Shown here piece by piece: positions 1 through 8,197 of a stretch of DNA of 33,501 nt; the stretch's first letter is position 1; every line of letters starts with the position of its first letter. Location of the stretch: the NCBI GenBank assembly GCA_021199655.1, contig JAJQHQ010000011.1:1-33501 (forward strand). Reading direction: 5' to 3'. The notes beneath the pieces were generated by a model. That model saw nothing but the letters and a program-made list of their open reading frames with translations. It was not told the origin of the DNA and did no database searches. Position numbers and translations under genes: made by a program. This stretch comes from Lachnospiraceae bacterium. Lineage in GTDB: Bacteria > Bacillota > Clostridia > Lachnospirales > Lachnospiraceae.

Positions 1-5
1 CGCAA

Positions 6-49
6 GCGGCATATAGCCTTCGAAGAAGGCGGTCTGTGGCCTGCTGTTC
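6..49. repeat. Partial second copy of the 157-bp intergenic element (inverted)
   Basis: These 44 bases are an exact reverse complement of 1529-1572, the left end of the structured element between ftsQ and ftsZ. The copy runs off the left edge of the window, so only one end is seen. The two copies therefore flank ftsZ in opposite orientation. A short partial echo (ggcctgctgttc) recurs at 62-73. Confidence 0.85.
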
Positions 50-95
50 TGAATATGAACAGGCCTGCTGTTCCAAATAAAAAGATATTTCTGTT

Positions 96-123
96 AAAAA
101 AGGGGCTGCATAAGCAGCCCCTT
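96..123 (-). terminator. Intrinsic terminator after ftsZ
   Basis: On the minus strand an 8-bp GC-rich stem (ggggctgc / gcagcccc, 102-109 with 114-121) with a 4-nt loop is followed by a run of six U. It starts a few bases past the ftsZ stop and closes the dcw transcription unit. Confidence 0.9.
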
Positions 124-126
124 ATC

Positions 127-1287
127 TCAGCTTCTTCTTAAGAAATCCGGAATCTGAATGTCTTTCTCCTGTACTCTTCCGCTCGGAGTCCGTGTCGAAC
201 CGGCCGTGCTCTGGGAACCGGTGCGGATCGGAGATACGGAAGGCATCTTCGGAAGCGTCGACGGTGCCGGAGAAGGGGAAGCTTCTCTGTGGGTACCGTA
301 GGTGCGTCTGACGGTGCGTTCCGGCTTTGCGTTGCTCGCGTCCTCAAGTCCGGTCGCGATCACGGTGATGCTGCACTCGTCTGCGTAGGTATCGTCATAC
401 ATCGCACCGAAGATGATGTTCGTGTCGTCTCCTGTCAGCTCCTGTACATAGCTTGCGGCGTCGTTCGCGTCGATCAGGGAGATATCTCCGGAAATATTGA
501 TGATCACGTGGCTCGCGCCCTCAATGGTCGTCTCAAGCAGCGGGCTCGATGCTGCCTGCTTCACTGCCTCGAGCGCCTTGTCGTCGCCCTTGGACTGACC
601 GATACCGATATGGGCAATGCCCTTATCCTTCATGACAGTCTGCACATCGGCAAAGTCCAGATTGATCAGAGCCGGCAGGTTGATCAGATCGGTGATGCCC
701 TGCACTGCCTGCTGCAGCACTTCATCTGCCTTCTTCAATGCTTCCGGCATCGTCGTGCGGCGGTCTACGATCTCCAGCAGCTTGTCGTTCGGAATGACGA
801 TCAGCGTGTCCACATTCTCTTTCAGCTTCTCAATGCCCATCAGGGCGTTATTCATACGGGTCTTCGCCTCAAAACGGAACGGCTTCGTCACAACACCGAC
901 CGTCAGGATACCCATCTCTTTCGCAATACCGGCTACGACCGGAGCCGCACCTGTACCGGTGCCGCCGCCCATACCGCAGGTGACAAACACCATGTCCGCT
1001 CCCTGTATCGCCTGACGGATCTCTTCCGTACTCTCCTCAGCTGCCTGCTGACCGATCTCCGGTCTCGCACCTGCACCGAGTCCCTTCGTCACCTTCTCGC
1101 CGATCTGGATCGTCGAAGGCGCCTTGCTCATCAGAAGAGCCTGCTTATCCGTATTGATGCCGATGAACTCCACTCCGGCAATTGTATCCTCAACCATTCG
1201 GTTCACTGCGTTGTTCCCGGCGCCGCCAACTCCGATCACGATAATCTTCGCAGCGGATTCCATTTCATTTGACATAATCTCTAACAC
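127..1287 (-). CDS. ftsZ: Cell division protein FtsZ (tubulin-like GTPase)
   Basis: FtsZ polymerises into the cytoplasmic ring that places and guides the divisome. The 386-aa protein has the nucleotide-binding [13 protein letters not shown] segment near residue 20, the tubulin signature GGGTGTG at 107-113, and the T7 catalytic loop NLDFADV at 209-215. A short variable linker (about 325-372) leads to the C-terminal partner-binding peptide [11 protein letters not shown]. The GTG start at 1287 is preferred because AGGAGG lies 7 nt upstream; the next ATG is 12 nt further in and too far from it. ftsZ is the last gene of the dcw cluster and has its own promoter at 1449-1477 and a terminator. No ftsA lies between ftsQ and ftsZ, which is common in clostridia. 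Family assignment is certain. Confidence 0.98.
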   Translation of the reverse strand: MLEIMSNEMESAAKIIVIGVGGAGNNAVNRMVEDTIAGVEFIGINTDKQALLMSKAPSTIQIGEKVTKGLGAGARPEIGQQAAEESTEEIRQAIQGADMVFVTCGMGGGTGTGAAPVVAGIAKEMGILTVGVVTKPFRFEAKTRMNNALMGIEKLKENVDTLIVIPNDKLLEIVDRRTTMPEALKKADEVLQQAVQGITDLINLPALINLDFADVQTVMKDKGIAHIGIGQSKGDDKALEAVKQAASSPLLETTIEGASHVIINISGDISLIDANDAASYVQELTGDDTNIIFGAMYDDTYADECSITVIATGLEDASNAKPERTVRRTYGTHREASPSPAPSTLPKMPSVSPIRTGSQSTAGSTRTPSGRVQEKDIQIPDFLRRS

Positions 1288-1330
1288 CGTGTTTCCTCCT
1301 TTTTGCAGTCCGGCATCATATTCTATACAG

Positions 1331-1357
1331 GTAACTGTTCCGTATTATCGCAGTCAC
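1331..1357. repeat. Copy A of the 27-bp dispersed palindromic motif
   Basis: It starts gtaactgttc and ends cagtcac. It lines up without gaps with the copies at 19092, 24707, 24765 and 32400. The ends are partly self-complementary. This copy lies inside the predicted ftsZ 5' leader. Confidence 0.6.
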
Positions 1358-1448
1358 ATATACCGTTTCATGCGGTCTGCACCGCAAGTGCGCGGGCCTG
1401 TCCTTATTGCTGTCAGGCTTCTATGTATATCTGCACACACTACCTCAT

Positions 1449-1477
1449 ATAATATAATTTCTTTCCGGATTAATCAA
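1449..1477 (-). promoter_or_regulatory. Putative sigma-A promoter of ftsZ
   Basis: On the minus strand there is a -35 TTGATT (1472-1477), exactly 17 bp, then a -10 TATTAT (1449-1454). Transcription would start near 1442, about 150 nt upstream of the GTG start. The placement in the gap fits independent transcription of ftsZ in addition to read-through from the dcw operon. Confidence 0.65.
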
Positions 1478-1526
1478 GTGTTTTTCGTGATTTTTTTGCC
1501 TGATTTCCTATATTTTTTCGGTTATT

Positions 1527-1683
1527 CTGAACAGCAGGCCACAGACCGCCTTCTTCGAAGGCTATATGCCGCTTTGGCGTCATATGTCTGAGGCTGATGG
1601 GCGTCTCGCCCATCCCAAAATGAAAACACAGCCTCATGCAGATCAATCTGCATAGTCTGTCTTTTCATTTTGATGCTGTTCAG
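1527..1683. repeat. 157-bp structured element with terminal inverted repeats
   Basis: The element is bounded by 9-bp inverted ends, ctgaacagc (1527-1535) and gctgttcag (1675-1683). Inside are nested hairpins: gccttc/gaaggc; tgaggctg (1589-1596) pairing with cagcctca around gatgggcg/cgcccatc; atgcagat/atctgcat with a 2-nt loop; and an outer caaaatgaaaa/ttttcattttg pair. It begins 6 bp past the ftsQ stop. Its left 44 bp recur inverted at 6-49. It has no ORF, so it is either MITE-like or a structured RNA unit; the sequence cannot separate the two. Confidence 0.75.
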
Positions 1684-1688
1684 AACTG

Positions 1689-2906
1689 TTAATTCAGGTT
1701 CAGCACATCCCCCGTATCCGGGTCGATGATGTTCATATATGCGTCCACCACATTCCCGTCCTCGTTGACGTAGCAGCCCGGGACCTCATTTCCCGAGGAA
1801 TCTATGACCACTCCGTCTTTTACATGCACATGATACACCAGCTGGCCGCTTGAATTGAATACCATCAGATCCACCGTGGATTCTCCGTCGTCGGCATCCG
1901 CATCGTCTGTACTGTCCGCGTCTGAGGTGCCCGTATCCGAGCTGTCCGCGGAATCTGTGCCGGTGCCGGAATCACTGCCCGTGCTGTCGGAAGCTTCTGT
2001 ACCATCCGAAGTCCCGCTGTCGCCGGCGGTACTTTCCGAAGTCCCGGAAGCTGCTCCGCCGTCTGTCGTAGCACCGCTTAAGGTGGAAGAGTCCGTTGAA
2101 TCCTGCGTCGTCCCGCCGTTTTCCGTGCCGGAAGCATCCGATTCCTCTCCGGTCTCGCTTTCTGCCTCCGTCTCGATGATCACCTCGTCTGACGGGGTAA
2201 AAGTAATATCCTCGTTTTTACCGGTCACGTTTTCCAGATGCAGCGTACCTGCCGAGGACGCGCTCATGGTGTTCAAAATTGCTTTCAGGTTGGCTATCTT
2301 CTCTTCCAGATATTCATCCTGCCCGAGGACAGCCTCAATATAGCCGATGTAAACCGTAATCTCGGAGTCTTCCGCGAACCGGATCTCGGAGGCGGTAAGT
2401 TCCTGATAATCCAGCAGATCCAGAAGGCTTAATATCGTGCGCAGCTGCGAACTGGTCTCCGTCGGAGCCTTCTGATACAGCGTGATCTCCCCAAGAGACA
2501 CACCTGTAATGATCGGAATGTCGTCATAAAGCTCATCCGTAATTTCCAGGATCAGCCCATCCTCATCAAAATAGGCGTTGCTTCCCGTATCAAAATAGCC
2601 GACCAGTTCTTTTTCCGTAACAGTCACCCGAACGGCAAACGGCGAGGTCATAGTGACCTTCAATGTGTCCAGATACGGCATGGTGTCCGGTATGTCCCCG
2701 TTTCGGCAGCTCCACCAGAGATAGATCGTACTGCCGGAAAGGAAATCCGTAATAAGGTCTTCCTCAATCTCCTCCGCCGAGCAGCGGCTGTTGCCGGACA
2801 CCGTCACTTTCCGCACCCGGAACACAAACAATCCGGTCAGGATCACCAGTATCACTACAAGCAGAATTATAAAATTGGTCAGGTGCCTTTTTCTCTTTTG
2901 TCTCAT
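1689..2906 (-). CDS. ftsQ: Division protein FtsQ/DivIB with acidic linker and extra C-terminal module
   Basis: This is a bitopic divisome scaffold that links FtsL/FtsB to the septal synthases. A basic N-terminus (MRQKRKRHL) precedes one membrane helix at about 12-29, then a POTRA domain starting RVRKVTVSGN (30-100) and the FtsQ beta domain (to about 240). Residues 245-345 are a Ser/Thr/Asp/Glu/Gly-rich low-complexity linker. Residues 350-394 form a compact tail that matches the tail of the 768-aa PBP at 10199-12505 without gaps (about 20 of 45 identical). At 405 aa it is much longer than the usual 250-300, because of linker and tail. The ATG start has only a weak upstream GGTGA. Position between murA and ftsZ fits FtsQ. 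The core call is firm; the tail's function is unknown. Confidence 0.92.
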   Translation of the reverse strand: MRQKRKRHLTNFIILLVVILVILTGLFVFRVRKVTVSGNSRCSAEEIEEDLITDFLSGSTIYLWWSCRNGDIPDTMPYLDTLKVTMTSPFAVRVTVTEKELVGYFDTGSNAYFDEDGLILEITDELYDDIPIITGVSLGEITLYQKAPTETSSQLRTILSLLDLLDYQELTASEIRFAEDSEITVYIGYIEAVLGQDEYLEEKIANLKAILNTMSASSAGTLHLENVTGKNEDITFTPSDEVIIETEAESETGEESDASGTENGGTTQDSTDSSTLSGATTDGGAASGTSESTAGDSGTSDGTEASDSTGSDSGTGTDSADSSDTGTSDADSTDDADADDGESTVDLMVFNSSGQLVYHVHVKDGVVIDSSGNEVPGCYVNEDGNVVDAYMNIIDPDTGDVLNLN

Positions 2907-3003
2907 TTTTCACCAACCCTTTTATCCGTTCCTGTATCTGCCATCGCTCATGCGGGCGCAGGCAGGCGCATATCTGTCATCGTATTCACCCCTGCCGGTA
3001 TTG

Positions 3004-4320
3004 TTATTCGCGCAGGTAGATTTCCGCCCCCATGTTTCGATAATCACGGCAGATGTCTTCGTAGCCGCGGGCAATATATTCGTACCCGTAGATCCTCGTT
3101 CGGCCAGCGGCTGCCGATGCCGCCTGCACCAGCGCCGCTCCGCCCCGAAGATCCGGAGCTGTCACAGAGGTTCCGCAAAGCTGCCCGTTCCCCCAAAGTC
3201 CTTCAATGCGGGCAAGATTCTTTTCTGTCTCGATCCGCGCGCCCATTTTCTGAAGCTGCCTGGCCGTCAGAAAACGGTTTTCAAACACCGTCTCCCGGAT
3301 CCGGCTGTTTCCTCTGGCCACACAAAGTGCCGCCATCATAGGCGACTGCAGGTCTGTCGGAAATCCCGGATACGGAGCCGTCGTCACTTCTTCCACCGCC
3401 GTAAGAGGCAAACCTGCACGAACCGTGCCGTCTTCTTCTATCGTCATGCCCATTGCACGCAGAATGGCAAGCGGAGCATCAAGCAGGCCGAAAGGCAGAT
3501 TGCGCATACGCACACAGCCGCCGCAGGTGGCCGCGGCAAGCAGATAGTTCCCCGCTACGATCCGGTCCGCATGCAGACGATAGCGGACAGGGCTAAGCCG
3601 TTTCGTACCGGTTACGCGGATCGTCCGCTCCTCTTCCCACGAGATCGTGGCGCCCCGCAGTTTTAAGAAGTCGCAGAGTTCGGCTATTTCAGGCTCCATG
3701 GCCGCATTTTCGATCACGGTCGTCCCATCCGCGCAGACCGCGGCGAGAATGGCGTTTTCCGTTGCACCCACACTCGGCATGGCAAAGAAAATGCTGCCGC
3801 CGTGAAGCTCCGGCGCCCGGGCGCAGATCCTGCACTGGCCTGTAAACGGTGCTTCCCTCTCATTCGTTTCAGCCCTGCTGTCCGAAAAGCATGTATCCTG
3901 CTGTGCAGAAAACTGCGCGCCCAGAGTTTCCAGCGCTTTCAGATGCAGATCGATCGGCCGGCTGCCGATAGCGCATCCGCCCGGATAAGGAAGCACGGCC
4001 TTTCCTATTCTACCAAGAAGTGCTCCCAAAAACAAGATGGAGGAACGGATTCGGATCGCCTCCGCCCCGTAAATGGAATACCTTTCCAGCCGCGCCGCGT
4101 CCACAAACACTGTGTGGCCGCTTCTTTCTGCGCGGCAGCCCAGCATCCGAAGGATAGAAAGGGTATCCTCAACGTCCTGAATCTGCGGGCAGTTTTCTAT
4201 CTCACAGGGTCCTTCCCCCAAAATACAGGCTGCCAGGATCGGCAGCGCCGCGTTTTTGGATCCCTGTACCGTAATCTCCCCGTAAAGCGGTCTCCCGCCA
4301 GCAATTTCCAGATAAGCCAC
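3004..4320 (-). CDS. murA: UDP-N-acetylglucosamine 1-carboxyvinyltransferase MurA
   Basis: MurA transfers enolpyruvate from PEP to UDP-GlcNAc, the first committed step of peptidoglycan synthesis, in the cytoplasm. I place the start at a GTG (4320) because GGAGGA lies 7 nt upstream; the protein is then 438 aa and the catalytic lysine falls at K22 with N23 (GSKNAALP), as in E. coli. The active-site cysteine is C116 in the PGGCAIGSRPIDLH loop, so fosfomycin sensitivity is expected. The FPTDLQSPM and DLRGGAAL motifs are also present. Residues about 138-168 form a loop longer than usual. The open frame continues upstream to a TTG at 4416, but without a ribosome site. It occupies the place between ftsW and ftsQ where many clusters carry murG. 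Whether another murA copy exists elsewhere cannot be seen. Confidence 0.93.
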   Translation of the reverse strand: MAYLEIAGGRPLYGEITVQGSKNAALPILAACILGEGPCEIENCPQIQDVEDTLSILRMLGCRAERSGHTVFVDAARLERYSIYGAEAIRIRSSILFLGALLGRIGKAVLPYPGGCAIGSRPIDLHLKALETLGAQFSAQQDTCFSDSRAETNEREAPFTGQCRICARAPELHGGSIFFAMPSVGATENAILAAVCADGTTVIENAAMEPEIAELCDFLKLRGATISWEEERTIRVTGTKRLSPVRYRLHADRIVAGNYLLAAATCGGCVRMRNLPFGLLDAPLAILRAMGMTIEEDGTVRAGLPLTAVEEVTTAPYPGFPTDLQSPMMAALCVARGNSRIRETVFENRFLTARQLQKMGARIETEKNLARIEGLWGNGQLCGTSVTAPDLRGGAALVQAASAAAGRTRIYGYEYIARGYEDICRDYRNMGAEIYLRE

Positions 4321-4461
4321 ACGGCCGTCCTCCGTTCGCAGATACTCATGGTATCCCAGTATATGCAAACGGAACCGGTTTTGTGAATCCGGCCCGGCAT
4401 CCCGCGCAGAGTGCAAAATAATCCCCGCAGCAGAAAAGATACAAAACTGTCGCGATGATTT

Positions 4462-5646
4462 TCATGGGCGAATCGTACTGCCGCGGCTCACAGAGAGCGC
4501 CAGTCCCATCTCCGAAAGCAGGAACAGCATGGAGGTGCCGCCGTAGCTCACAAACGGAAGTGTGATGCCGGTATTTGGAATGGTGTTGGTCACCACAGCG
4601 ATATTCAGGATTACCTGGATCGCGATATGTCCCATAATGCCCGCTGCGATCAGCGAGCCGAACAGATCCGGCGCATGGGTCGCGATCACCATAAAGCGCC
4701 AGAGCAGCAGCAAAAATAACAGGATCAGGATGGCTGCGCCAAACAGCCCCAGTTCCTCACAGATGACAGAAAAGATCATGTCGTTCTGCGCTTCAGGCAC
4801 AAACCCCAGCTTCTGAATTCCGTTGCCAAGGCCGAGCCCGAACAGACCGCCCGAGCCGATCGCGTACAGCCCCTGCAAAGTCTGATAGCCTTTTTCATAG
4901 AGCTCCGGATGCCGCCAGACGGCCAGACGCTCCAGGCGGTAGGATTCGAGGCTTAAGAAAACCGCCAGAAAGCCGACACCTGCCAGGATCATCCATAGAA
5001 ACGGCAGATATTTCGGGTTGGAGACGAAGATCATGATCATCGCAATCCCGAGAATGATCACCGCTGTGCTTAAATTATTCTTTCCTACCAGAGCGACAAT
5101 GGGCAGTACCGCCAGAAAGACCGAGACGGTCAGGCTGCGCGATCTGGTGTTCCCAAAGATTCGTCCGTCATGTGCCCCCGCATCCGGTGATCTGGTTTTT
5201 CCGCCTGCCACGCTGGCCAGCAGCAGGATCACAGCCGGTTTCGCGTACTCTGCGGGCTGAAAGGACAGCGGACCGATCGACAGCCAGCGCCGGGATCCGT
5301 TGTAGGCGTCCCCAAAAAGAAGCACCGCTCCTGAGAGCACAAGGGAAAGCAGATACGCCGGTCCCGCAAGCCGTTTCAGGGCATGGTAATCGATGGAGGA
5401 GACCGCAGTCATCGCCGCGAGACCCAGCGCCATCGCAAAAAACTGTTTTTTCAGATACCAGGCCGAGTCTCCGAAACGCACCTCTCCGTTGTACGAACTG
5501 GCGCTGTACAGGATCAGCAGACCAAATCCGCACAGAAAAAGGACCGCAAGCAGGAGCAGCAGATCGACCGAACCTGCATGAGTTTCATTTTCTCTTCGCG
5601 CAGGGAAATCCGGGCGCCTGCCGCGCCGTCTTATCGCTGTGTCCAG
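4462..5646 (-). CDS. ftsW: Septal peptidoglycan glycosyltransferase FtsW (SEDS family), non-canonical start
   Basis: FtsW is the multi-pass SEDS polymerase that extends septal glycan from lipid II together with a class B PBP. Visible motifs are FGDSAWYLKKQ after the first helix, NGSRRWLSIGPLSFQPAE (116-133), and PEAQNDMIF with the conserved Asp near 289, plus VSYGGTSM near the C-terminus. The first ATG/GTG/TTG in frame is a GTG at 5481, which would remove the first membrane helix. The frame upstream clearly encodes the missing N-terminus (basic RRRGRRPD, then GSVDLLLLLAVLFLCGFGLL and YSASSYN). The only plausible start is CTG at 5646, 4 nt after a GGGGTGA ribosome site, giving 394 aa. murD lies just upstream in the same frame, separated by one TGA. 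The function is firm; the start is uncertain. Confidence 0.9.
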   Translation of the reverse strand: MDTAIRRRGRRPDFPARRENETHAGSVDLLLLLAVLFLCGFGLLILYSASSYNGEVRFGDSAWYLKKQFFAMALGLAAMTAVSSIDYHALKRLAGPAYLLSLVLSGAVLLFGDAYNGSRRWLSIGPLSFQPAEYAKPAVILLLASVAGGKTRSPDAGAHDGRIFGNTRSRSLTVSVFLAVLPIVALVGKNNLSTAVIILGIAMIMIFVSNPKYLPFLWMILAGVGFLAVFLSLESYRLERLAVWRHPELYEKGYQTLQGLYAIGSGGLFGLGLGNGIQKLGFVPEAQNDMIFSVICEELGLFGAAILILLFLLLLWRFMVIATHAPDLFGSLIAAGIMGHIAIQVILNIAVVTNTIPNTGITLPFVSYGGTSMLFLLSEMGLALSVSRGSTIRP

Positions 5647-5658
5647 AAAATCACCCCA

Positions 5659-7185
5659 TCAGTCGAGTTGATTTACCAGTTCTTTGAATCGCCTGCCGCG
5701 CACCTCATAATTGGGGAACATCCCCCAGCTGGCACAGGCCGGTGAGAGCAGCACCGCGTCCCCGTTTACGGCATGCTCCGCGCAGAACGCTACCGCGTCC
5801 TCCAGCGTATCCTTAAACACGCAGTTCGTAAAACCGCAGTTTCGGGCCGCTTCGGCGATCTTCTCTTTCGTCTGTCCGATCAGTACCAGATATTTCACTT
5901 TTCCGTCAAATGCCTGTATCCACTCTTCATAGGAGGAGTTTTTGTCATAACCGCCGCCGATCAGCAGGGTCGGACGGTCCATCGCCTGAATTCCCTTGAT
6001 CGCCGCGTCCGGATTGGTGCCCTTGGAATCGTTGTAATAGACGACGCCATGCTTCTCGGTCACATACTCGATGCGGTGTTCTACCGCCTGAAACGCGCAG
6101 GCCGTTTTCCGAATCACCTCAAACGGCACACCATAGGCATACGCCATCGCCGCTGCCGCCATGACATTCTCATGATTGTGGCGGCCGAGGATGTTCAGGT
6201 CTTTCGTCGAACAGAGCACCGTCTCCGCTGTTCCGTCTGAAAAACAGATACTGTCCTGATCAAGGTACATCCCCTCTTTCAGTTTATGCAGACTGCTGAA
6301 GTAAATGACTTTCGTCTTCAAAGTCTTTCCAAACTCGCGCAGGATGGGATCTTCGTAATTCAGCACGCAGGTGTCGTCCGGTCCCTGATTTTTCGTGATC
6401 AGTTCCTTGACGCGTATGTATTCTTCCATCGTATGATGACGGTTCAGATGATCCGGTGTGATGTTCAGGATCGCGCTCACCTTCGGCGCGAAGCCTTCGA
6501 TCGTCTCAAGCTGGAAGCTGGAAATCTCCGCCACCACGATGGAGTCCTCCGTCAGCTGATCCGCCGCCTCCGTGTAAGGATTGCCGATATTGCCCACGAC
6601 GCAGACACGCTCTTTTGCCGACACACTTCCGGCCGCACTGTCTCCTGCGCCGCTCTTCCCGTCCGCATCCTTCTGAGGCTGCTCTATGTCCGCAGACCAC
6701 ATAGAGTAATCCCGCATGATCTCACCAAGCAGGCTGGTCGTCGTGGTCTTGCCATTCGTCCCCGTCACCGCGAGCACATCGCCCCTGCCGCACTCCCAGG
6801 CCAGTTCCACCTCGCCCCAGATACGTACACCGCGCTCCCGCATCGCATTCACCAGCGGCAGGTCGGTCGGTACGCCGGGACTTAAGACTGCCAGATCGAT
6901 CCGCGCAAGGATATCCTCCGGCAGGTCGCCAAGGATGATCTGCAGACGATCATTGCCGCAGTCTGCTCCCGTTTTGACAGCGTCCTTTGCAGTTTCAGCC
7001 TGATCTGATTCCGTTTTCCGTGTCGGTACAGATAAAACCTTCTCCTCCAGCTCCTTTGCATCCAGCTTCTCATTTCCATCGTACAGGATCACCTCCGCGG
7101 CCGGTACGCCAAGCAGAAGTCTGGCCGCTCCGATACCGCTGATCCCCGCGCCAAAGACAAGGACGCGGCTGTTACTTAATTCCAT
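5659..7185 (-). CDS. murD: UDP-N-acetylmuramoyl-L-alanine--D-glutamate ligase MurD
   Basis: MurD is the cytoplasmic ATP-dependent Mur ligase that adds D-glutamate to UDP-MurNAc-L-Ala. It shows an N-terminal Rossmann-like GAGISGIGAARLL (12-24), the ATP loop TGTNGKTTTT (141-150), the Mur central motif ITPDHLNRH, and a C-terminal domain with LLSPACASWGMFPNYEVRG, which is diagnostic of MurD. At 508 aa it is about 50 residues longer than usual. The extra length lies in two hydrophilic loops: about 52-79 and about 164-190 (Gly/Ser/Ala/Asp-rich), directly after the ATP loop helix. The ATG start has AAAGGAGGA upstream. It sits 15 bp after mraY and ends in a TGA that is in frame with ftsW. Confidence 0.96.
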   Translation of the reverse strand: MELSNSRVLVFGAGISGIGAARLLLGVPAAEVILYDGNEKLDAKELEEKVLSVPTRKTESDQAETAKDAVKTGADCGNDRLQIILGDLPEDILARIDLAVLSPGVPTDLPLVNAMRERGVRIWGEVELAWECGRGDVLAVTGTNGKTTTTSLLGEIMRDYSMWSADIEQPQKDADGKSGAGDSAAGSVSAKERVCVVGNIGNPYTEAADQLTEDSIVVAEISSFQLETIEGFAPKVSAILNITPDHLNRHHTMEEYIRVKELITKNQGPDDTCVLNYEDPILREFGKTLKTKVIYFSSLHKLKEGMYLDQDSICFSDGTAETVLCSTKDLNILGRHNHENVMAAAAMAYAYGVPFEVIRKTACAFQAVEHRIEYVTEKHGVVYYNDSKGTNPDAAIKGIQAMDRPTLLIGGGYDKNSSYEEWIQAFDGKVKYLVLIGQTKEKIAEAARNCGFTNCVFKDTLEDAVAFCAEHAVNGDAVLLSPACASWGMFPNYEVRGRRFKELVNQLD

Positions 7186-7200
7186 GACTCTTTCCTCCTT

Positions 7201-8187
7201 TTACCCGATCGCGTACAGCGCCAGCAGACACAGAAACGCGGTCACGATCTCGAACACCGTCACAATACGCGTCTCCGACCATCCGCACAGTTCAAAATGA
7301 TGGTGGATCGGCGCCATCTTGAAAAAGCGTTTGCCTCCGGTCGCCTTGAAATAAGTGACCTGAATAATGACGGACAGCACCTCGACCAGATACACCAGAC
7401 CAATGATCAGGATAAAGATCGGCAGCTTCAGCATATAGGCGCATCCGGCCACAAAGCCGCCCAGCGCGAGCGAACCGGTGTCTCCCATGAAGACCTTCGC
7501 CGGATAGACGTTAAACAGCAGGAAACCGAGCAGCGCGCCCGCCACAGCCGCCGTGACCGGCTCGATCTCTCCGCCCAGCGCCATGGACGCGGCTGTAAAG
7601 AAAATCGCCACCATCAGCGTCACGCTGCTGGCAAGCCCGTCCAGTCCGTCGGTAAAGTTCACACCGTTGACCGTGCCGATGATCACAAAGTACGCAAGCG
7701 GAACGGAAAGGTATTTGAACAGCCCTCCGAAGGAATCCGCTGTCAGCATTTTTCCGCCGCCAAACGGGATGATCAGCTCCAGGCAGGACTTGTCCATCAC
7801 CCAGATGTAAATAATAAAAATCGTGGTGACAATGATCTGACCCAGCATTTTCTGCTTCGGATACAGTCCGTCAGAGCGGCGCAGCACGACCTTCAGGTAA
7901 TCATCCAGGAAGCCGATCAGGCCAAAACCCAATACCAGAAACAGCACCGGTATGATCCTGGGGTATTTTCCCACATAAAACAGAGAGGTGATCACGACGC
8001 TGATGAGCATGATCAGACCGCCCATCGTCGGCGTACCGGCCTTCTGCAGATGGGACTGCACGCCCTCCTCCCGCTCAGTCTGGCCGACCTTCAGCTTTCT
8101 AAGGAAAGGGATGACTACCGGCCCCAGGATCACACAGATCACAAAGGCCACAAACAGTGGAATAAAAATATCCGGATTCATTTTCAT
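7201..8187 (-). CDS. mraY: Phospho-N-acetylmuramoyl-pentapeptide transferase MraY
   Basis: MraY is the integral membrane enzyme that moves phospho-MurNAc-pentapeptide from UDP onto undecaprenyl phosphate, making lipid I. The 328-aa form starts at ATG 8187, with GGAG 6 nt upstream; a longer frame to 8262 overlaps the upstream PBP and has no ribosome site. Family motifs are GTPTMGG near the N-terminus, the Asp pair in FLDDYLKV, NFTDGLDGLAS, GDTGSLALGG, and the cytoplasmic His cluster MAPIHHHFELCGWSE near the C-terminus. About ten hydrophobic segments are visible. It lies 10 bp after the second PBP gene and 15 bp before murD, so co-transcription is likely. Confidence 0.96.
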   Translation of the reverse strand: MKMNPDIFIPLFVAFVICVILGPVVIPFLRKLKVGQTEREEGVQSHLQKAGTPTMGGLIMLISVVITSLFYVGKYPRIIPVLFLVLGFGLIGFLDDYLKVVLRRSDGLYPKQKMLGQIIVTTIFIIYIWVMDKSCLELIIPFGGGKMLTADSFGGLFKYLSVPLAYFVIIGTVNGVNFTDGLDGLASSVTLMVAIFFTAASMALGGEIEPVTAAVAGALLGFLLFNVYPAKVFMGDTGSLALGGFVAGCAYMLKLPIFILIIGLVYLVEVLSVIIQVTYFKATGGKRFFKMAPIHHHFELCGWSETRIVTVFEIVTAFLCLLALYAIG

Positions 8188-8197
8188 ACGTTTCTCC

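Larger units (their letters stand above)
1288..1688. other. ftsQ-ftsZ intergenic region
   Basis: This 401-bp gap has no convincing gene. In transcription order it holds the 157-bp structured element (1527-1683), a sigma-A-type promoter (1449-1477), one copy of the 27-bp dispersed motif (1331-1357) in the presumed ftsZ leader, and the ftsZ ribosome binding site (AGGAGG, 1295-1300). The predicted leader is about 150 nt. Confidence 0.8.

Noticed and set aside
289-1272. Long plus-strand open frame opposite ftsZ
   Set aside because: It mirrors codon bias of ftsZ on the other strand and has an Arg/His/Asp-rich composition typical of antisense frames. ftsZ is certain.
4462-5481. FtsW starting at GTG 5481 (339 aa)
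   Set aside because: It would remove the first membrane helix and basic N-terminus, which are clearly encoded just upstream in the same frame, and the GTG has no ribosome site at a suitable distance.
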